From Streptomyces profundus (GTDB lineage: Bacteria > Actinomycetota > Actinomycetes > Streptomycetales > Streptomycetaceae), in contig NZ_CP082362.1 in assembly GCF_020740535.1 (NCBI RefSeq), positions 7,313,501 to 7,377,500 on the forward strand: a stretch of 64,000 nucleotides of DNA, read 5' to 3'. Position numbers and translations under genes: made by a program. Below are positions 42,301 to 53,600 of the stretch, piece after piece. Each line of letters starts with the position of its first letter. Position 1 is the first letter of the stretch. The notes beneath the pieces were generated by a model. That model ran no database searches. It saw only the letters and a list, made by a program, of their open reading frames with translations, and was not told the origin of the DNA.

Positions 42301-45300
42301 GATGGCGGAGCTGGGCGAGCCGGCGGCTCCCGACAGGACCGAGGCGCCGCCGGCGGCCGGCGCCGGGGCCGGCGAAGACCCCGTCGCCATCGTGGCTCTC
42401 GCCTGCCGCTTCCCCGGCGGGGTGCGCACCCCGGAGGACTTCTGGCGGCTCATCAGCGAGGGCGGCGACGCCATCACACCGTTCCCCGCCGACCGTGGCT
42501 GGGACCTGGCCGCCCTCTACGACCCCGACCCCGACCACCACGGCACCACCTATGTCCGCGAGGGCGGCTTCCTGCACGACCTGGCCGACTTCGACCCCGC
42601 CTTCTTCGGTATCTCCCCGCGCGAGGCGACCACCATCGACCCGCAGCAGCGGCTGCTGCTGGAGACCAGCTGGGAGGCGTTCGAACGGGCCGGCATCGAC
42701 CCGCGGTCGGTCAAGGGCAGCCGCGCCGGCGTGTTCGTCGGCTCCAGCTACCACGACTACGGCCTGCGGGCGCGGAACGCGCCCGAGGAGATGGAGGGCT
42801 ACCTCGGCATCGGCAGCGCGGGCAGCGTCGCCTCCGGCCGCGTCTCCTACACCTTCGGCCTTGAGGGCCCGGCCGTCACCGTGGACACCGCGTGCTCCTC
42901 CTCGCTGGTCGCCATCCACCTCGCGGCGCAGTCGCTGCGCGCCGGCGAGTGCACGATGGCGCTGGCCGGCGGTGCCGCCGCGATGGCCACCCCGACGTCG
43001 TTCGTCGAGTTCAGCCGGCAGCGCGGGCTCGCCGCGAACGGCCGCTGCAAGCCGTTCGCCGCAGCCGCCGACGGCACCGCCTGGGCCGAGGGCGTCGGAG
43101 TCGTCCTGCTGGAGCGGCTCTCCGACGCCCGGCGCAACGGCCACCAGGTGCTGGCCCTGGTGCGCGGCTCGGCCGTCAACCAGGACGGCGCGTCCAACGG
43201 CCTGACCGCCCCCAACGGCCCCTCCCAGCAGCGCGTCATCCGCGCGGCCCTGGCCAGTGCGGGACTGTCGCCCGCCGATCTCGACGTGGTCGAGGCGCAC
43301 GGCACCGGCACCAGGCTCGGCGACCCCATCGAGGCCCAGGCGCTGCTCGCCACCTACGGCCAGGACCGCGCGCGGCCGTTGCTGCTGGGCTCGGTCAAGT
43401 CCAACATCGGCCACACCCAGGCCGCCGCCGGCATGGCGGGCGTCATCAAGACCGTGCTGGCCATGCGGCACGGCACGGTGCCGGGCACCCTCCACGTGGA
43501 CGAACCGTCCCCGTTCATCGACTGGAGCGCGGGCAGCGTCGACCTGGTCACCGAGAACACCCCGTGGCCGGACACCGGCCGTCCGCGCCGGGCCGCCGTC
43601 TCCTCCTTCGGCGTCAGCGGCACCAACGCCCACACCATCCTGGAGCAGGCGCCCGACGACGAGCCGGCCACCGCCGACGGCACCCGGGAGCCGCTGCCGC
43701 TGCCGCTGGTGCTCTCCGCCCGCAGCGCCGAGGCGCTGCGGGCGCAGGCCGCGCTGCTCGACCAACACCTGGCCGACCACCCGGACGTGCGGCCGGCCGA
43801 CGTCGCCTACACCCTGGCCACCGCCCGCGCCCACCTGGAGCACCGGGCCGTCGTGCCCCTCGGCGACCGCGACGCGGTCCGGGCCGCCCTGCGGTCGGTG
43901 ACCGGCACCGTGCCCCCGGCCGAGCCGCGCCTCGCGTTCCTCTTCTCCGGCCAGGGCAGTCAGCGGCTGGGCATGGGACTGCGGCTCCACCAGGAACTCC
44001 CGGTCTTCGCCGAGGCGTTCGACGCCGTCAGCGCCGCTCTCGACCCGCTGCTCGAACGGCCGCTGCGCGAGGTGATCGGGGCCGCCGCCGGCTCCGGGGA
44101 CGCCGACCTGCTCGACCGTACGGCCTTCACCCAGCCGGCGCTGTTCGCCGTCGAGGTCGCCCTGTTCCGGCTCGCCGACCACCTGGGGCTGCGGCCCGAC
44201 TACCTCATCGGCCACTCCGTCGGCGAGTTGGCGGCAGCCCATGTCGCGGGAGTGCTGTCGCTCCCCGACGCCGCCCTGCTGGTCGCCGAGCGCGCCCGGC
44301 TGATGCAGGCCATGCCCGCCGGCGCCATGGTGTCGGTCCGGGCGCCGGAGGAGGTGGTGCTGCCCTACCTCGGTGAGCACGGCGACCTGGTCACGGTGGC
44401 CGCCGTCAACAGCACGGTGGCCACCGTGCTCGCCGGCGACGAGGACGCCGTGCTGGACGTCGCCGCCCGACTCGCCGCCGACGGCCGCGAGAGCAAGCGG
44501 CTGCGGGTCGGCCACGCCTTCCACTCCCCGCACATGGACGGGATGCTGGAGGAGTTCCGCCGGGTCGCGGCCCGGGTGGAGTTCCACCCGCCGCGCGTCC
44601 CCGTCGTCTCCAACGTCACCGGCGCCCTCGCCGGCGCCGACGAGCTGTCCACCCCGGACTACTGGGTGCGCCATGTCCGTGCCAGCGTCAGGTTCCTCGA
44701 CGGCGTGCGGACCCTGGAGCGGGCCGGAGTGACCGCGTTCGTCGAGATCGGGCCCGACGGCTCGCTCACCGCGCTCGCCCAGGACTGCCTGGCGGGCCAC
44801 GCCGAGCTGATCCCGCTGCTGCACCGGGACCGCGACGAGATCCACTCCCTCACCGCCGCCCTGGGCCGGGTCCACGCCCTGGTGGCCACCCCCGACTGGG
44901 AGCCGGCCTTCGCCGGCCGCGACGTGCGCCGCGTCCCGCTGCCCACCTATCCGTTCCAGCGCGAGCGCTACTGGCTCGACGACACCTCCGGCGCCGGCGA
45001 CGTGACATCGGCCGGCCTGGTCGCCCCAGGGCACCCGCTGATCGGCGCCGCCGTCGAACTGGCCGACGCCGACACCCACGTCTTCACCAGCAGGCTGTCG
45101 CCCCACAGCACCCCCTGGCTGGCCGACCACGGTGTCTTCGGCGAGGCGATCTTCCCGGCGACGGCCTTCCTCGAACTGGCGGTCAGGGCGGCCGACGAGG
45201 TCGGCGACGCCCGGGTCGACGAACTGTCCCTGGTGGCCCCGCTGGTCCTGCCGGCGGACGGCGCCGTCGTCCTCCAGATGCGGGTCGGCCCCCGGGGCGC

Positions 45301-47656
45301 GGACGGCGTCCGCCCGGTGGAGGTGTTCTCCCGGCCACCGGAGGCGGCGGCCGACGAGCCATGGACCCGGCACGCCACCGGCGGTCTCTCGCCGGACGCC
45401 ACCCCCGTCGCGCCGGCCGCCGGATCGCTCGCCGAGTGGCCGCCGCCCGGTGCCGAGCCCGTCGACGTGACCGGCCTGTACGACCGGTTCGCCGAGAGCG
45501 GCTTCGCCTACGGGCCGGCCTTCCAGGGGCTGACGGCGGTGTGGCGCCGAGGCGACGAGGTCTTCGCCGAGGCCGCGCTGCCCGCGTCCGAGCGGTCATC
45601 GGCCGGCCGCTTCGGACTCCACCCGGCCCTCCTGGACAGCGTGCTGCACTCCCTCGCCTTCGGCGTGCTGAACGGCAGCGACCAGGCGTGGCTGCCGTTC
45701 GCCTGGAACGGTGTCACCCTGCACGCCGGCGGCGCTGGCGCCGTCCGGCTGCGGATGGCGCCCACCGGCGACAGCTCGGTGTCGGTGGCCCTCGCCGACG
45801 GCACCGGGGCGCCGGTCGCCACGTTCGAGTCCCTCGTCCTGCGGCCGGCGGCCCCCGCCAGGTCGGCCACCGGCCGCGGGCGGACCCACCGGACGCTGTT
45901 CCGCCCGGAGTTCACCGAGGTGCCGCTCCCCGCGCTGGGCGAAGCTCCCCCGTTCGAGGTGCGCGGCTACCAGCCGGGGCGGGACGCCGAGGCGGTGCGC
46001 GACGCCACCCGGCGGGCACTGGCCGACATCCGCGACTGGCTCGCCAGGGACCGGGACGGCGCGAAGCTCGTCTTCAGCACCCGGGGCGCGGTGCCCCTGA
46101 CCGCCGAGGACGACGTGCCCGACCTCGCCGGCGCCGCCGTCTGGGGCCTGGTCCGCTCCGCCCAGACCGAGCACCCGGACCGGTTCGTGCTGGTCGACCA
46201 CGACCACGACGACCCGGTCCAGGGGGAGGCGTCGCTGGCACGCGCCGTCGCCGCCGGCGAGCCGCAGCTCGCCCTCCGGCGCGGCCGGGCCCACGCCTAC
46301 CGCATCGCGCGCGTCCCGGTGGGCGCCGCCGACACCGCGCCGCAGTGGGAACGCGGCGGCACCGTCCTGGTGACCGGCGGCACCGGTGCGATCGGCGCCC
46401 ATGTCTCCCGGCACCTGGTCGCCGAACACGGCGTCAAACGGCTGCTGTTGACCAGCCGCGGCGGCCCCGCCGGCGCGGGCGCGGCACGCCTGCACGAGGA
46501 GCTGACCGCGTTGGGCGCCGAGGTCGAGGTGGCGTCCTGCGACGTCGCCGACCGCGACGCGCTCGCCGCCCTGCTCGCCTCGGTTCCGTCCGGACACCCC
46601 GTCACCGCCGTCGTCCACACCGCGGGGGTGGTGCGGGACGGCACCGTCGCCTCCATCACCGACGAGCAACTGGACCTCGTGCTGCGCCCCAAGGTCGACG
46701 CCGTCCTCAACCTCCAGGAGCTGACCGAGGGCCTGGACCTGTCGGCCTTCGTGGTCTTCTCCTCCATCGCCGGCGTCTTCGGCGGCATGGGACAGGCCAA
46801 CTACGCGGCGGCCAACGCCTTCCTCGACGGCCTGGCCCACCACCGCAGGGCCAGGGGCCTGGCGGCCACCTCGCTGGCCTGGGGCCTGTGGGCCAACGAC
46901 GCCGGAATGAGCGGCCACCTCGACGAGAACGACTTCAGGCGCATCGCGCGCGGCGGCATCGTCGCCTTCCCGCCCGCTGAGGGCCTGGAGCTGTTCGACA
47001 CGGCGCTGGCCGAGGGGCCCCCGGTCCTGCTGCCGCTGCGCCTCGACACCAAGGCGGTCCAGGCGCAGGGCGAGGTGCCCGCGCTGTTGCGGGGCCTGGT
47101 GCGCCCGGTCGCCCGGCGCGCCGCCGCCGACCAGGCGACCGGCGCCGCCGGGGCGGCGGGCCTGGCCCAGCGGCTCGACGGCATGACGGACAGCCAGCGC
47201 GACCGCGCCCTGGTCCACCTGGTCCGCGACCACGCGGCCACCGTGCTCGGCTTCGCCGACGCCACCTCGATGGACCTCGACCGGGGCCTGTTGGAGATGG
47301 GCTTCGACTCGCTGACCGCCGTCGAACTGCGCAACCGGCTCGGTTCGGCCACCGGACTGCGGCTGCCCGCCACCCTGCTCTTCGACTACCCGTCGTGCCG
47401 CGCCATCGCCGGGCACCTCGCCGTCGAACTCGTCCCCGAACCGGCGTCCTGGCAGCCGCCCGGGCTCGCCGAACTGGAACGGCTCGCGGCCCTCCTGGAG
47501 GACGAGCACCACCGCGAGGAGCTGACCGACCGGTTGCGGGACCTGCTCGCCGGGGCGCGCGTGACCGCCGGCGACGACCTGGTCGGGGAACGCATCGACG
47601 CGGCCGACGACGACGAGATCTTCGACTTCATCGACAACGAACTGGGCATGTCGTGA
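33362..47656 (+). CDS. Type I modular polyketide synthase PKS2: modules 4-6
   Basis: A 4764-residue multienzyme. The N-terminal coiled coil (residues 1-33, [20 protein letters not shown]) should dock onto the PKS1 C-terminus. Module 4: KS (Cys205), AT (YASH 737-740), A2-type KR (Trp1299, His1304, Tyr1307), ACP (Ser1480). Module 5: KS (Cys1712), AT with FAAH at 2251-2254, B-type KR (Tyr2790), ACP (Ser2944). Module 6: KS (Cys3178), AT (HAFH 3718-3721), DH (His3923, Asp4092), KR (Tyr4481), ACP (Ser4650). A C-terminal docking region (~4690-4764) ends in [11 protein letters not shown]. The ATG at 33362 lies 16 bases after the PKS1 stop, with GAGGAG overlapping that stop region. The AT of module 4 has codon usage unlike the rest of the gene. 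It is predicted to build C11-C16 of a bafilomycin-like chain, including the methoxy-bearing C14. Confidence 0.95.
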   Translation: MTDDKKLLDYLRRATAELGQTKAELREAHEAAHEPIAIVGMDCRYPGGVESPEDLWRLVADGTDAITEWPVNRGWDLEGRYDPDPERSGTSYTRNGGFLHDAGLFDAGFFGISPREALAMDPQQRLLLETTWTAIERAGLDPHALRGTRTGVYVGVIGNGYGDRSREVPELQGLLDTGTADSVASGRVSYTLGLEGPAVSVDTACSSSLVAIHLAVQALRTGEATMALAGGVTVMATQDAFVAFSRQRGLAADGRCKAFADTADGTGWSEGAGVLVLERLSDARRDGRQVLAVIRGSAINQDGASNGLSAPNGPSQQSVIRAALANAQLSAGDIDVVEAHGTGTRLGDPIEAQALLATYGRHRDRPLWLGSLKSNIGHASAAAGVGGVIKMVMAMRDGTMPKTLHVDTPSRAVDWSAGNVRLLTEARAWDDEGGPRRAGVSAFGVSGTNVHTVLEQAPVVESVVVSGELGSGVVPWVVSGRSVGGVRGVAGGLVSLVGEERGSVGAALAGRSVFEHRAVVVGGSADELRSGLGALVGGEPASGVVSGVASVVGRTVFVFPGQGSQWVGMAVELLDSSPVFAARFAECEGALAPHVDWSLVGVVRSGGFERVDVVQPVLWAVMVSLAALWESVGVVPDAVVGHSQGEIAAAVVAGGLSLVDGARVVVLRSRVIGERLAGGGGMVSVPLSVDVVRGLVPEGVSVAAVNGPSSVVVSGDPAGLDVVLGLVEGAKRVPVDYASHSVQVAGIRAELLDALAGVVPRAGNVPFFSTVTGGWLDTEFLDAGYWYRNLRETVEFEGAVRGLAGAGFGVFVEVSAHPVLTVGVGEAVGDEAVVAGTLRRNEGGVRRFLLSAGELFVRGVGVDFTPFFGGAAPCRDLPTYPFQRKWYWLEDSVGIAESEQNRFWETVEDGGLGELLGLDPATPLSEVLPALSDWRNRHSGRATVDSWRYRVTWHPLPGGAPGERPGRCLILVPETGHPLVDEVCQALEAAGATVTRAELTAADSDRETLALRLADMARPLDRVVSLVGLDERPHPDHPVVPVGTALTLALVQALDDAGIDAPLWCLTSGAVRVGADDSPLTGGAQNLLWGLGRVAALEYPRRWGGLCDLAPGFDPAALVTALAGEGDEDQLALRPGGAFGRRLVRAPLPDGPAPEPWRPRGTVLITGGTGAVGGQIAAWLARNGAEHLVLLSRRGGEAPGAAELAAELESLGARVTTAACDVTDRAQLAALVAELEASGEHIRAVMHAAAGGSLVPLPDTDLAEFGDTLHAKVLGAAHLDELIGEVDAFVLFSSISAIWGSADHGAYAAANAYLDGLAEHRRARGLRATSVVWGIWAPQDGKGMAANLAEEQLRGRGIPFMRPALAIEGFQQVLDRDETVVVVAAVDWDRFAPVFTSARPSALISELPEVRAALTDQNTAGATEDEATSPLLERLRALPATERRELLADLVRTQAAAVLGHESAADIESGRAFRELGFDSLTAVDLRGRLNAVTGLRLPATVVFDYPSATALADHLRDELLGTATTSAAPVPAAVPAGDDPIVIVAASCRYPGDVRTPEDLWQLLTDERDAISELPADRGWDLGDVYDTDPDRPGTTYSRAGGFVYDAGLFDPAFFGISPREALAMDPQQRLLLETSWEALERAGIDPTTLRGTPTGVFVGAGYQGYGGDGERVPEEAEGHLIAGISSSVLSGRVSYALGLEGPALTIDTACSSSLVAVHLAAQALRSGECSLALASGATILGSTLSFTGFSRQRGLAADGRCKPFGAEADGFGIAEGVGTLLLERLSDARRNGHPVLATVRGSAVNQDGASNGLTAPNGLAQQRVIQQALANAGLEATDVGVVEAHGTGTSLGDPIEAQALLATYGQGRAAPLWLGSVKSNIGHTQAASGVAGIIKMLQAMEHGVLPRTLHADVPSPFIDWSSGSIELLTEARPWEGPRRAGVSSFGMSGTNAHVIVEQPDPAEAPPAPDDSPPAPTAVAWTLSGRSEEAVREQARALLERIEADPRVDPLDVGHSLAATRTAFERRAVVVGADREALAAGLRAVRDGEAAVGTADAGRRTVFVFPGQGTQWAGMALELLACAPVFAERFAECERALAPHLDWSPTEALRGGAYEQVDRVQPVLFSVMVSLAALWRSYGVEPDAVVGHSQGEIAAACVAGALSLEDAAMVVALRSKALLPLAGQGAMLFVAMAADPLRARVAAWDGRIAVAAVNGPTAVTLSGDPEALEELSAALAEESVLRWPVPGADFAAHSRQVERIHDDLMRLLGGVTPRSGTVRFWSTADSAWLDGSALDTAYWYRNLRTAVEFDRAVNELIAAGYDTFVEVSPHPVLAIWVQQALEAAESGGVVVGTLHRDAGGLDRFLTSLGELHARGASVDWAAAHRGGRRVDLPTYAFQRQHYWLVPRPAEPRALPVAMEGTDAWRYRVVWHVLHEPPTRRARGQWLVLTPAGADGPDGSEQLDALRRQGLTPLVVPWEEPGDRAAGAERLRAAVEGHQLAGVLSLLGLADRPWSRDTALPAAVPLTVSLLHALGDAGVEAPLWAATRGAVSVSPADPLTAPAQAALWGLGGVAGVEYPGRWAGLVDLPAVLDDRAARRLLTVLAGESGEDQVAIRPSGVHGRRVAHADLPGPAPRRPWRPAGTILITGGLGALGGHVARWLATAGAEHLLLTGRRGAGTPGAAELVAELEALGARVTVAACDMADRDAVAELLAGLRDPAPLTAVVHTAGVLDDGVVDSLTAERAAGVARPKADAALVLHELTRDLDLSAFVLFSSLASTLAGTGQGGYAAANAYLDALALHRRDLGLPATSVSWGLWGGRSLTDEAVAARLVRDGVPAMDPERAVEALRRAVDSGEPHVIVSDFAWDRFVPAFTALRPSPLIADLPEVVARAERTATPAPPTALDQAALLDLVRTVAAEALGYAGAEAIGRDRVFKDLGCDSLTAVELRNRLSAATGLRLPVTLVFDHPTPDAVVDHLMAELGEPAAPDRTEAPPAAGAGAGEDPVAIVALACRFPGGVRTPEDFWRLISEGGDAITPFPADRGWDLAALYDPDPDHHGTTYVREGGFLHDLADFDPAFFGISPREATTIDPQQRLLLETSWEAFERAGIDPRSVKGSRAGVFVGSSYHDYGLRARNAPEEMEGYLGIGSAGSVASGRVSYTFGLEGPAVTVDTACSSSLVAIHLAAQSLRAGECTMALAGGAAAMATPTSFVEFSRQRGLAANGRCKPFAAAADGTAWAEGVGVVLLERLSDARRNGHQVLALVRGSAVNQDGASNGLTAPNGPSQQRVIRAALASAGLSPADLDVVEAHGTGTRLGDPIEAQALLATYGQDRARPLLLGSVKSNIGHTQAAAGMAGVIKTVLAMRHGTVPGTLHVDEPSPFIDWSAGSVDLVTENTPWPDTGRPRRAAVSSFGVSGTNAHTILEQAPDDEPATADGTREPLPLPLVLSARSAEALRAQAALLDQHLADHPDVRPADVAYTLATARAHLEHRAVVPLGDRDAVRAALRSVTGTVPPAEPRLAFLFSGQGSQRLGMGLRLHQELPVFAEAFDAVSAALDPLLERPLREVIGAAAGSGDADLLDRTAFTQPALFAVEVALFRLADHLGLRPDYLIGHSVGELAAAHVAGVLSLPDAALLVAERARLMQAMPAGAMVSVRAPEEVVLPYLGEHGDLVTVAAVNSTVATVLAGDEDAVLDVAARLAADGRESKRLRVGHAFHSPHMDGMLEEFRRVAARVEFHPPRVPVVSNVTGALAGADELSTPDYWVRHVRASVRFLDGVRTLERAGVTAFVEIGPDGSLTALAQDCLAGHAELIPLLHRDRDEIHSLTAALGRVHALVATPDWEPAFAGRDVRRVPLPTYPFQRERYWLDDTSGAGDVTSAGLVAPGHPLIGAAVELADADTHVFTSRLSPHSTPWLADHGVFGEAIFPATAFLELAVRAADEVGDARVDELSLVAPLVLPADGAVVLQMRVGPRGADGVRPVEVFSRPPEAAADEPWTRHATGGLSPDATPVAPAAGSLAEWPPPGAEPVDVTGLYDRFAESGFAYGPAFQGLTAVWRRGDEVFAEAALPASERSSAGRFGLHPALLDSVLHSLAFGVLNGSDQAWLPFAWNGVTLHAGGAGAVRLRMAPTGDSSVSVALADGTGAPVATFESLVLRPAAPARSATGRGRTHRTLFRPEFTEVPLPALGEAPPFEVRGYQPGRDAEAVRDATRRALADIRDWLARDRDGAKLVFSTRGAVPLTAEDDVPDLAGAAVWGLVRSAQTEHPDRFVLVDHDHDDPVQGEASLARAVAAGEPQLALRRGRAHAYRIARVPVGAADTAPQWERGGTVLVTGGTGAIGAHVSRHLVAEHGVKRLLLTSRGGPAGAGAARLHEELTALGAEVEVASCDVADRDALAALLASVPSGHPVTAVVHTAGVVRDGTVASITDEQLDLVLRPKVDAVLNLQELTEGLDLSAFVVFSSIAGVFGGMGQANYAAANAFLDGLAHHRRARGLAATSLAWGLWANDAGMSGHLDENDFRRIARGGIVAFPPAEGLELFDTALAEGPPVLLPLRLDTKAVQAQGEVPALLRGLVRPVARRAAADQATGAAGAAGLAQRLDGMTDSQRDRALVHLVRDHAATVLGFADATSMDLDRGLLEMGFDSLTAVELRNRLGSATGLRLPATLLFDYPSCRAIAGHLAVELVPEPASWQPPGLAELERLAALLEDEHHREELTDRLRDLLAGARVTAGDDLVGERIDAADDDEIFDFIDNELGMS
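33461..37930 (+). other. PKS2 module 4: KS-AT(methylmalonyl)-KR-ACP
   Basis: The KS is intact (TACSSS). The AT has GHSQGE and YASH and is encoded by the first foreign-looking block (34729-36003). The KR reads [11 protein letters not shown], with both Trp and His of the A2 type, so an epimerised methyl and A-type hydroxyl are expected. A ~45-residue helical insert ([16 protein letters not shown]...) follows the AT. Corresponds to C15-C16 and the C17 hydroxyl. Confidence 0.87.
34729..36003 (+). repeat. Anomalous AT block, copy in module 4
   Basis: From the end of KS4 to the end of AT4 the DNA switches abruptly to codons such as TTG, GTG, GTT, TCG and GGT, where the rest of the gene uses C-ending codons. 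It is nearly identical in DNA and protein to the module 8 block (54061-55330); I count only about ten residue differences over ~420 positions. Likely spread by gene conversion or AT swapping. Confidence 0.85.
37979..42320 (+). other. PKS2 module 5: KS-AT(methoxymalonyl type)-KR-ACP
   Basis: The AT specificity motif is PGADFAAHS (FAAH at 2251-2254), neither YASH (methylmalonyl) nor HAFH (malonyl), although GHSQGE is present. With a full methoxymalonyl-ACP cassette next door, methoxymalonyl is the likely substrate. The KR has LDD and lacks the Trp ([11 protein letters not shown]), B type; its nucleotide loop is TGGLGALG. The ACP motif is LGCDSL, where most read LGFDSL. Corresponds to C13-C14(OMe) and the C15 lactone oxygen. 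Confidence 0.8.
42377..47430 (+). other. PKS2 module 6: KS-AT(malonyl)-DH-KR-ACP
   Basis: The AT is malonyl type (GHSVGE, HAFH). The DH is intact: [10 protein letters not shown] (His3923, the HxxxGxxxxP motif) and [10 protein letters not shown] (Asp4092). The KR has TGGTGAIG and Tyr4481 with VVRD where B types usually read VLDD, and [11 protein letters not shown] without Trp. It predicts a double bond, the C12=C13 alkene of the plecomacrolide diene. Confidence 0.88.
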
Positions 47657-47682
47657 CCGCCCGACAAGGTAGAGGGACCGCA

Positions 47683-50600
47683 GTGAACGACGACAAGCTC
47701 CGTACCTACCTCAAGCGGGTCACCACCGATCTGCACCACACACGTCAACGGCTGACCGAGCTTGAGGCCAGGGACTCCGAACCCATCGCCATCATCGGGC
47801 TGGCCTGCCGCTACCCGGGCGGCGTGCAAAGCCCCGACGACCTCTGGCGCATGGTCGCCGCCGGCACGGACGCCGTCACCCCGTTCCCGGCGGACCGGGG
47901 CTGGGACCTGGAGCGGCTGTACGACCCGGAGGGCACCCGCCCGGGCAGCAGCTACGCCAACGAGGGCGGCTTCCTCGACGACATCGCCGGCTTCGAGCCG
48001 GAGTTCTTCGGCATCTCGCCGAACGAGGCGCTGGCCATGGACCCGCAGCAGCGGCTGCTGCTGGAGACCACCTGGGAGGCGTTCGAACGGGCCGGTATCG
48101 ACCCACAGGCCCAACGCGGCGCCCAGGTCGGCGTCTTCGCCGGCGTGCAGTACCAGGACTACGGCACCCGGCTGCGCCAGGTGCCCGAGGAGGTCCAGGG
48201 GTTCCTGGCCGGGGGCAACTCCGACAGCGTCGCCTCCGGCCGCGTCTCCTACGCGTTCGGCTTCGAGGGCCCAGCGGTCAGCGTGGACACCGCCTGCTCG
48301 TCCTCGCTGGTCGCCCTGCACTTGGCCGCACAGGCACTGCGCGCCGAGGAGTGCGCGCTGGCCCTCGCGGGCGGCGCCATGGTGATGGCGACCCCCGTCC
48401 CGTTCACCGAGATGAGCAGGCAGCGGGGCCTCGCCGCCGACGGCCGCTGCAAGTCCTTCGCCGCCGACGCCGACGGCACCGGCTGGGGCGAGGGCGTCGG
48501 CATGCTCCTGCTGGAGCGGCTCTCCGACGCCAGGCGCAACGGCCACACCGTGCTCGCGCTGGTCCGTGGCACCGCCGTCAACCAGGACGGCGCCAGCAGC
48601 CGGCTCACCGCGCCCAACGGCCCCGCCCAGCAGCGGGTCATCCGCCGGGCGCTGGCCAACGCCCGGCTGACACCGGCCGACATCGACGTCGTCGAGGCCC
48701 ACGGCACCGGCACCCCCCTCGGCGACCCGATCGAGGCGCAGGCGCTGCTGGCCACCTACGGCCGCGCCCACAGCCGGGAACAGCCGCTGCTGCTCGGCTC
48801 GTTGAAGTCGAACATCGGCCACACCCAGGCCGCCGCCGGGGTCGGCGGCGTCATCAAGATGGTGCAGGCCATGCGGCACGGCCAGGTGCCGCCCACCCTC
48901 CACGCCGACCGGCCCACACCCCAGGTCGACTGGGCGTCGGGCACGGTCCGCCTGGCCACCGCGCTGCGGCCCTGGCCCGAGGTGGACCGGGTCCGCCGCG
49001 CCGCCGTCTCCTCCTTCGGCGTCAGCGGCACCAACGCCCATGTCGTACTGGAACAGGCACCGCCGGAGCAGCCGGCGGAGACCGAGCCAGCCCCCCACGC
49101 CGGACCCGCCACGGTGACCGCCCCGGCCTTCGTGCCCTGGGCGATCTCCGCCCGTGGCCCGCGGGCGCTGGCGGCCCGGGCGGCACAGCTGCGCCCCCTG
49201 GCCGGCCTCGACCCGCTCGACGTCGGCCACTCCCTGGCCACCACCCGCGCCGCCCTGGAACACCGCGCCGTGGTGGTCGGCGGCGACTTCGACGCCGCGC
49301 TCGCCGCCCTGGCGAACGACGGGGAACACCCCGCCCTGGTGCGCGGCACCGTCCGCCCCTCCCGCGACCTGGTCTTCGTGTTCCCGGGGCAGGGTTCGCA
49401 GTGGGTGGGGATGGCGGTGGAACTCCTCGATGTCTCGCCGGTGTTCGCGGCGCGGTTCGCGGAGTGTGAGGGGGCGTTGGCTCCGCATGTCGAGTGGTCG
49501 TTGGAGGGGGTGGTGCGGTCGGGTGGGTTTGAGCGGGTGGATGTGGTGCAGCCGGTGTTGTGGGCGGTGATGGTGTCTCTTGCGGCGTTGTGGGAGTCGG
49601 TGGGGGTGGTTCCTGATGCGGTGGTGGGGCATTCGCAGGGGGAGATCGCGGCGGCTGTGGTGGCGGGTGCGCTTTCGTTGGCGGATGGTGCGCGGGTGGT
49701 GGCGTTGCGGTCGCGGGCGTTGCGTGCGCTGGCGGGGCGTGGGGGGATGGCGTCGGTGGCGCTTCCGGTGGAGGAGGTCCGGCGCCGGCTGGGGCCAGGT
49801 CTTTCCATCGCCGCCGTCAACGGCCCCTCATCGGTGGTGGTGGCCGGGGATTCGGACGCCCTTGACGAGTTGGACTCCTGGGAAGGGGTGCGTGTCCGCC
49901 GTGTCCCGGTGGACTATGCGTCTCATTCGGTGCATGTGGAGGGGATTCGGGCGGAGTTGTTGGGGGTGTTGGCGGGGGTGGTGCCGCGTTCGGGGGGTGT
50001 TCCGTTCTGTTCGACGGTGACGGGTGGGGTGTTGGACGGGGGGGTGTTGGACGCGGGGTACTGGTATCGGAATGTGCGGGGGACGGTGGAGTTGGAGCGG
50101 GCGGTTCGTGCGTTGGGTGAGGCGGGTTGTGGGGTGTTTGTCGAGGTCAGTCCGCATCCGGTGTTGACCTCGGCGATCGAGGAGACGGTGTCGGGGACGG
50201 TGGTGGGCACGCTCCGGCGTGATTCGGGTGGTTGGGATCGTTTCCTGCTCTCCCTCGCCGAGCTCCATGTCACCGGCGTCCCCGTCGACCTCACCGCGCT
50301 GCTCCCCGGCGGCTCCCGCGTCGACCTCCCCACCTACCCCTTCCAACGGGCCCCGTACTGGCTGGAGGACCCCACAGCCCAACAGGGCGACATGACGGCG
50401 GCCGGCCTCGGCTCCGCCGACCACCCGCTGTTGGGCGCGGTCGTCGCGCTCGCGGATACCGAGGGCGCCCTGCTGACCGGGCGCCTCTCCGTCCGCACCC
50501 ACCCCTGGCTCGCCGACCACACCGTGCGCGGCGCGATCCTGCTGCCCGGTACGGCCTTCCTGGAACTCGCCGCCCGCGCCGGCGACCAGGTGGGCTGCGA

Positions 50601-53600
50601 GCGGGTCGACGAACTGCTCCTGGAGACCCCGCTCGTCCTGCCGGAGAACGGCGCCGTCGCCATCCAACTCGCCGTCGGCGCCCCCGACCACGACGGCCGC
50701 CGCCAGGTCACCCTGCACGCCGCCCCCGACGGCACGGACGAGTGGACCCGCCACGCCAGCGGCACCCTCTCCGCCGCGCCCGTCACCCCCACCGCCGACC
50801 TCACCGCCTGGCCACCGCGCGACGCCGTCCCCCTCGACACCGCCGGCATGTACGACCGCTACGCCGCCGCCGGCTTCGGCTACGGCCCGGCGTTCCAGGG
50901 CCTGCGCGCGGCGTGGCGCCGGGGCGACGAACTCCTCGGCGAGGTCGCCCTCTCCGACGAACAGCTCGGCCAGGCCCGGCTCTTCGGCCTGCACCCCGCG
51001 CTGCTCGACGCGGCGCTGCACCTCACCGGACTCGCCGACGCGGCCGAGGCCCGGCTGCCGTTCTCCTGGAACGGCGTGTCCCTGCACGCCCAGGGCGCCA
51101 CCGCGCTCCGCGTCCACATCGCCCCCGCCGGGCAGGACGCCGTCTCCGTGCGGGTCGCCGACCCCGAGGGGCGGCCCGTCGCCTCGGTGGAGTCCCTCGT
51201 GCTGCGCCCGCCAGCCGACGACGCGGTACGGGCCCCGGGCGCCGACGCCGTCCTCCGGTTGGCCTGGACGCCGGTGCCCGCCACACCAGGCGCCGAGGCG
51301 CCCGCCGAGACCGTACGCATCGAGCCCGGCGGCGACGTCCGGGGCGCGGTGCACCACGCCCTCAGCGAGGTGCGGCGCTGGCTCGCCGACGACCAGCCGG
51401 GACAGCTGGCGTTCGTCACCACGGGGGCGGTGTCGGCCGCCCCGTCGGAGGACGTCACCGACCTGGCCGGCGCCGCCGTCTGGGGCCTGGTCAGATCCGC
51501 CCAGTCGGAGCACCCCGGCCGCTTCGTGCTCGTCGACACCGACACCGACACCGACACCGACGGCGGCCGGGTGCCGCTCGTCGAAGGCGAGGGCCAACTC
51601 GCCGTGCGCGGTGCCCGTCTCCTCGCCCCCCGCCTGGAGCGCGTCAGGTCCGAGAGCCGGCCCGTCGCCCTCGACGGCACCGTGCTGATCACGGGCGGCA
51701 CCGGCCTCCTCGGCTCCCGCGTCGCCCGGCGGCTCGTCACCCGTCACGGGGTGCGCCACCTCGTGCTGCTCAGCCGCACCGGACACGCCCCCGAGTTGCG
51801 CGCTGAGCTCACCGGGCTCGGCGCCGACGTCGACGTGGTCGCCTGCGACGCCTCGGACCGCGCCGCCCTGGCCTCGGTGATCGACGGACTGCGCGAGCCC
51901 CTGTGTGCCGTGATCCACGCCGCCGGAGCGCTCGACGACGGCGTCGTCACCTCCCAGACCCCGGAGCGCGTGGACACCGTCCTGCGCCCCAAGGTGGACG
52001 CCGCGGCCCATCTGCACGAGCTGACGCGTGACCTCGACCTGTCCGCGTTCGTCCTGTTCTCCTCCGCCTCCGGCGTCTTCGGCGGCCCGGGGCAGGCCAA
52101 CTACGCGGCGGCCAACGCCTATCTCGACGCGCTGGCCCAGCACCGCCGTGCGGCGGGGCTGCCCGCCCAGTCCCTCGCCTGGTCCCTGTGGGAGACGGCG
52201 AGCGCCATGACCGGCCACCTCGACGAGGCCGACCTGCGCCGCGTCGCGCGCTCCGGCATGCCGCCGCTCACCGTCGAACAGGGCCTTGAGCTGTTCGACC
52301 GGGCGCTGTCCACCCCTGAGCCGCTGCTCGTCCTGATGCACCTGGACCTGCCGACGCTGCGCGCCTCCTCCGACCCCCTCCCGTCGCTGCTGCGCGGGCT
52401 GGTGCGCACCCCGGCCCGCCGGGCCGTCGCGGCGCGGAACACCACCGACGACGCCACCTCGCTGGCCGCGCAACTCGCGACCCTCCCCGCCGCCGACCGC
52501 ATCGGCGCCGTCGTCGACCTGGTCCGCACCGGCGTCGCCTCGGTCCTCGGCCATGCCTCCGCCGACGTCATCGACGGCGGCAGGGCGTTCCGCGACCTCG
52601 GCTTCGACTCGCTCGCCTCCGTCCAACTGCGCAACCGGCTGGGCGCGGTCACCGGCCTGAAGCTCCCGGCGACCCTCGTCTTCGACTACCCGACCCCGCT
52701 GGTCCTCGCCGAGCACCTCCTCGCCGAACTGGGCGAGCGGCAGGACACGACCGAAGCCGTGGCCCAGGCCGTCAGCGTGGACGAGCCGATCGCGATCGTC
52801 TCCATCGGCTGCCGCTTCCCCGGGGACGTCCACACCCCCGAGGACCTGTGGGAGCTGCTCGCCTCCGGCGGCGACGCCATCGCCGCCTTCCCCGCCGACC
52901 GGGGCTGGGACCTGGACGGCCTCTACGACCCGGAGGGCACCCGCCGGGGCAGCTCATACGCGAGGGAGGGCGGCTTCCTCGCCGGCGCCGCCGACTTCGA
53001 CCCCGGCTTCTTCGGCATCTCGCCGCGTGAGGCCCTCGCCATGGACCCGCAGCAGCGGCTGCTGTTGGAGACCTCCTGGGAGGCCATCGAACGCGCGGGC
53101 ATCCGCCCACAGGACCTCAGGGGCAGCGCCACCGGTGTGTTCGCCGGCGTGATGTACCAGGACTACGCGGCGCGTGTCACCGATGTGCCCGAGGAGATCG
53201 AGGGCTTCCTCGGCACCGGCACCTCGCCCAGCGTGCTGTCCGGCCGGATCGCCTACACGTTCGGTCTGGAGGGTCCGGCCGTCACGGTGGACACGGCGTG
53301 TTCGTCGTCGCTGGTGGCGATCCATCTCGCCGCGCGGTCGCTGCGTTCGGGCGAGTGCTCGCTGGCCCTGGCCGGCGGCGTCACCGTCATGTCGACGCCC
53401 GCCCTGTTCACCGAGTTCAGCCGGCAGCGCGGCCTTGCCGTCGATGGTCGGTGTAAGTCGTTCGCCGAGGGGGCTGATGGTGCTGGGTTTGGTGAGGGGG
53501 TGGGGGTGGTGGTGTTGGAGCGGTTGTCGGATGCGCGGCGTCTTGGGCATCCGGTGCTTGCGGTGGTGCGGGGTTCGGCGGTGAATCAGGATGGTGCGTC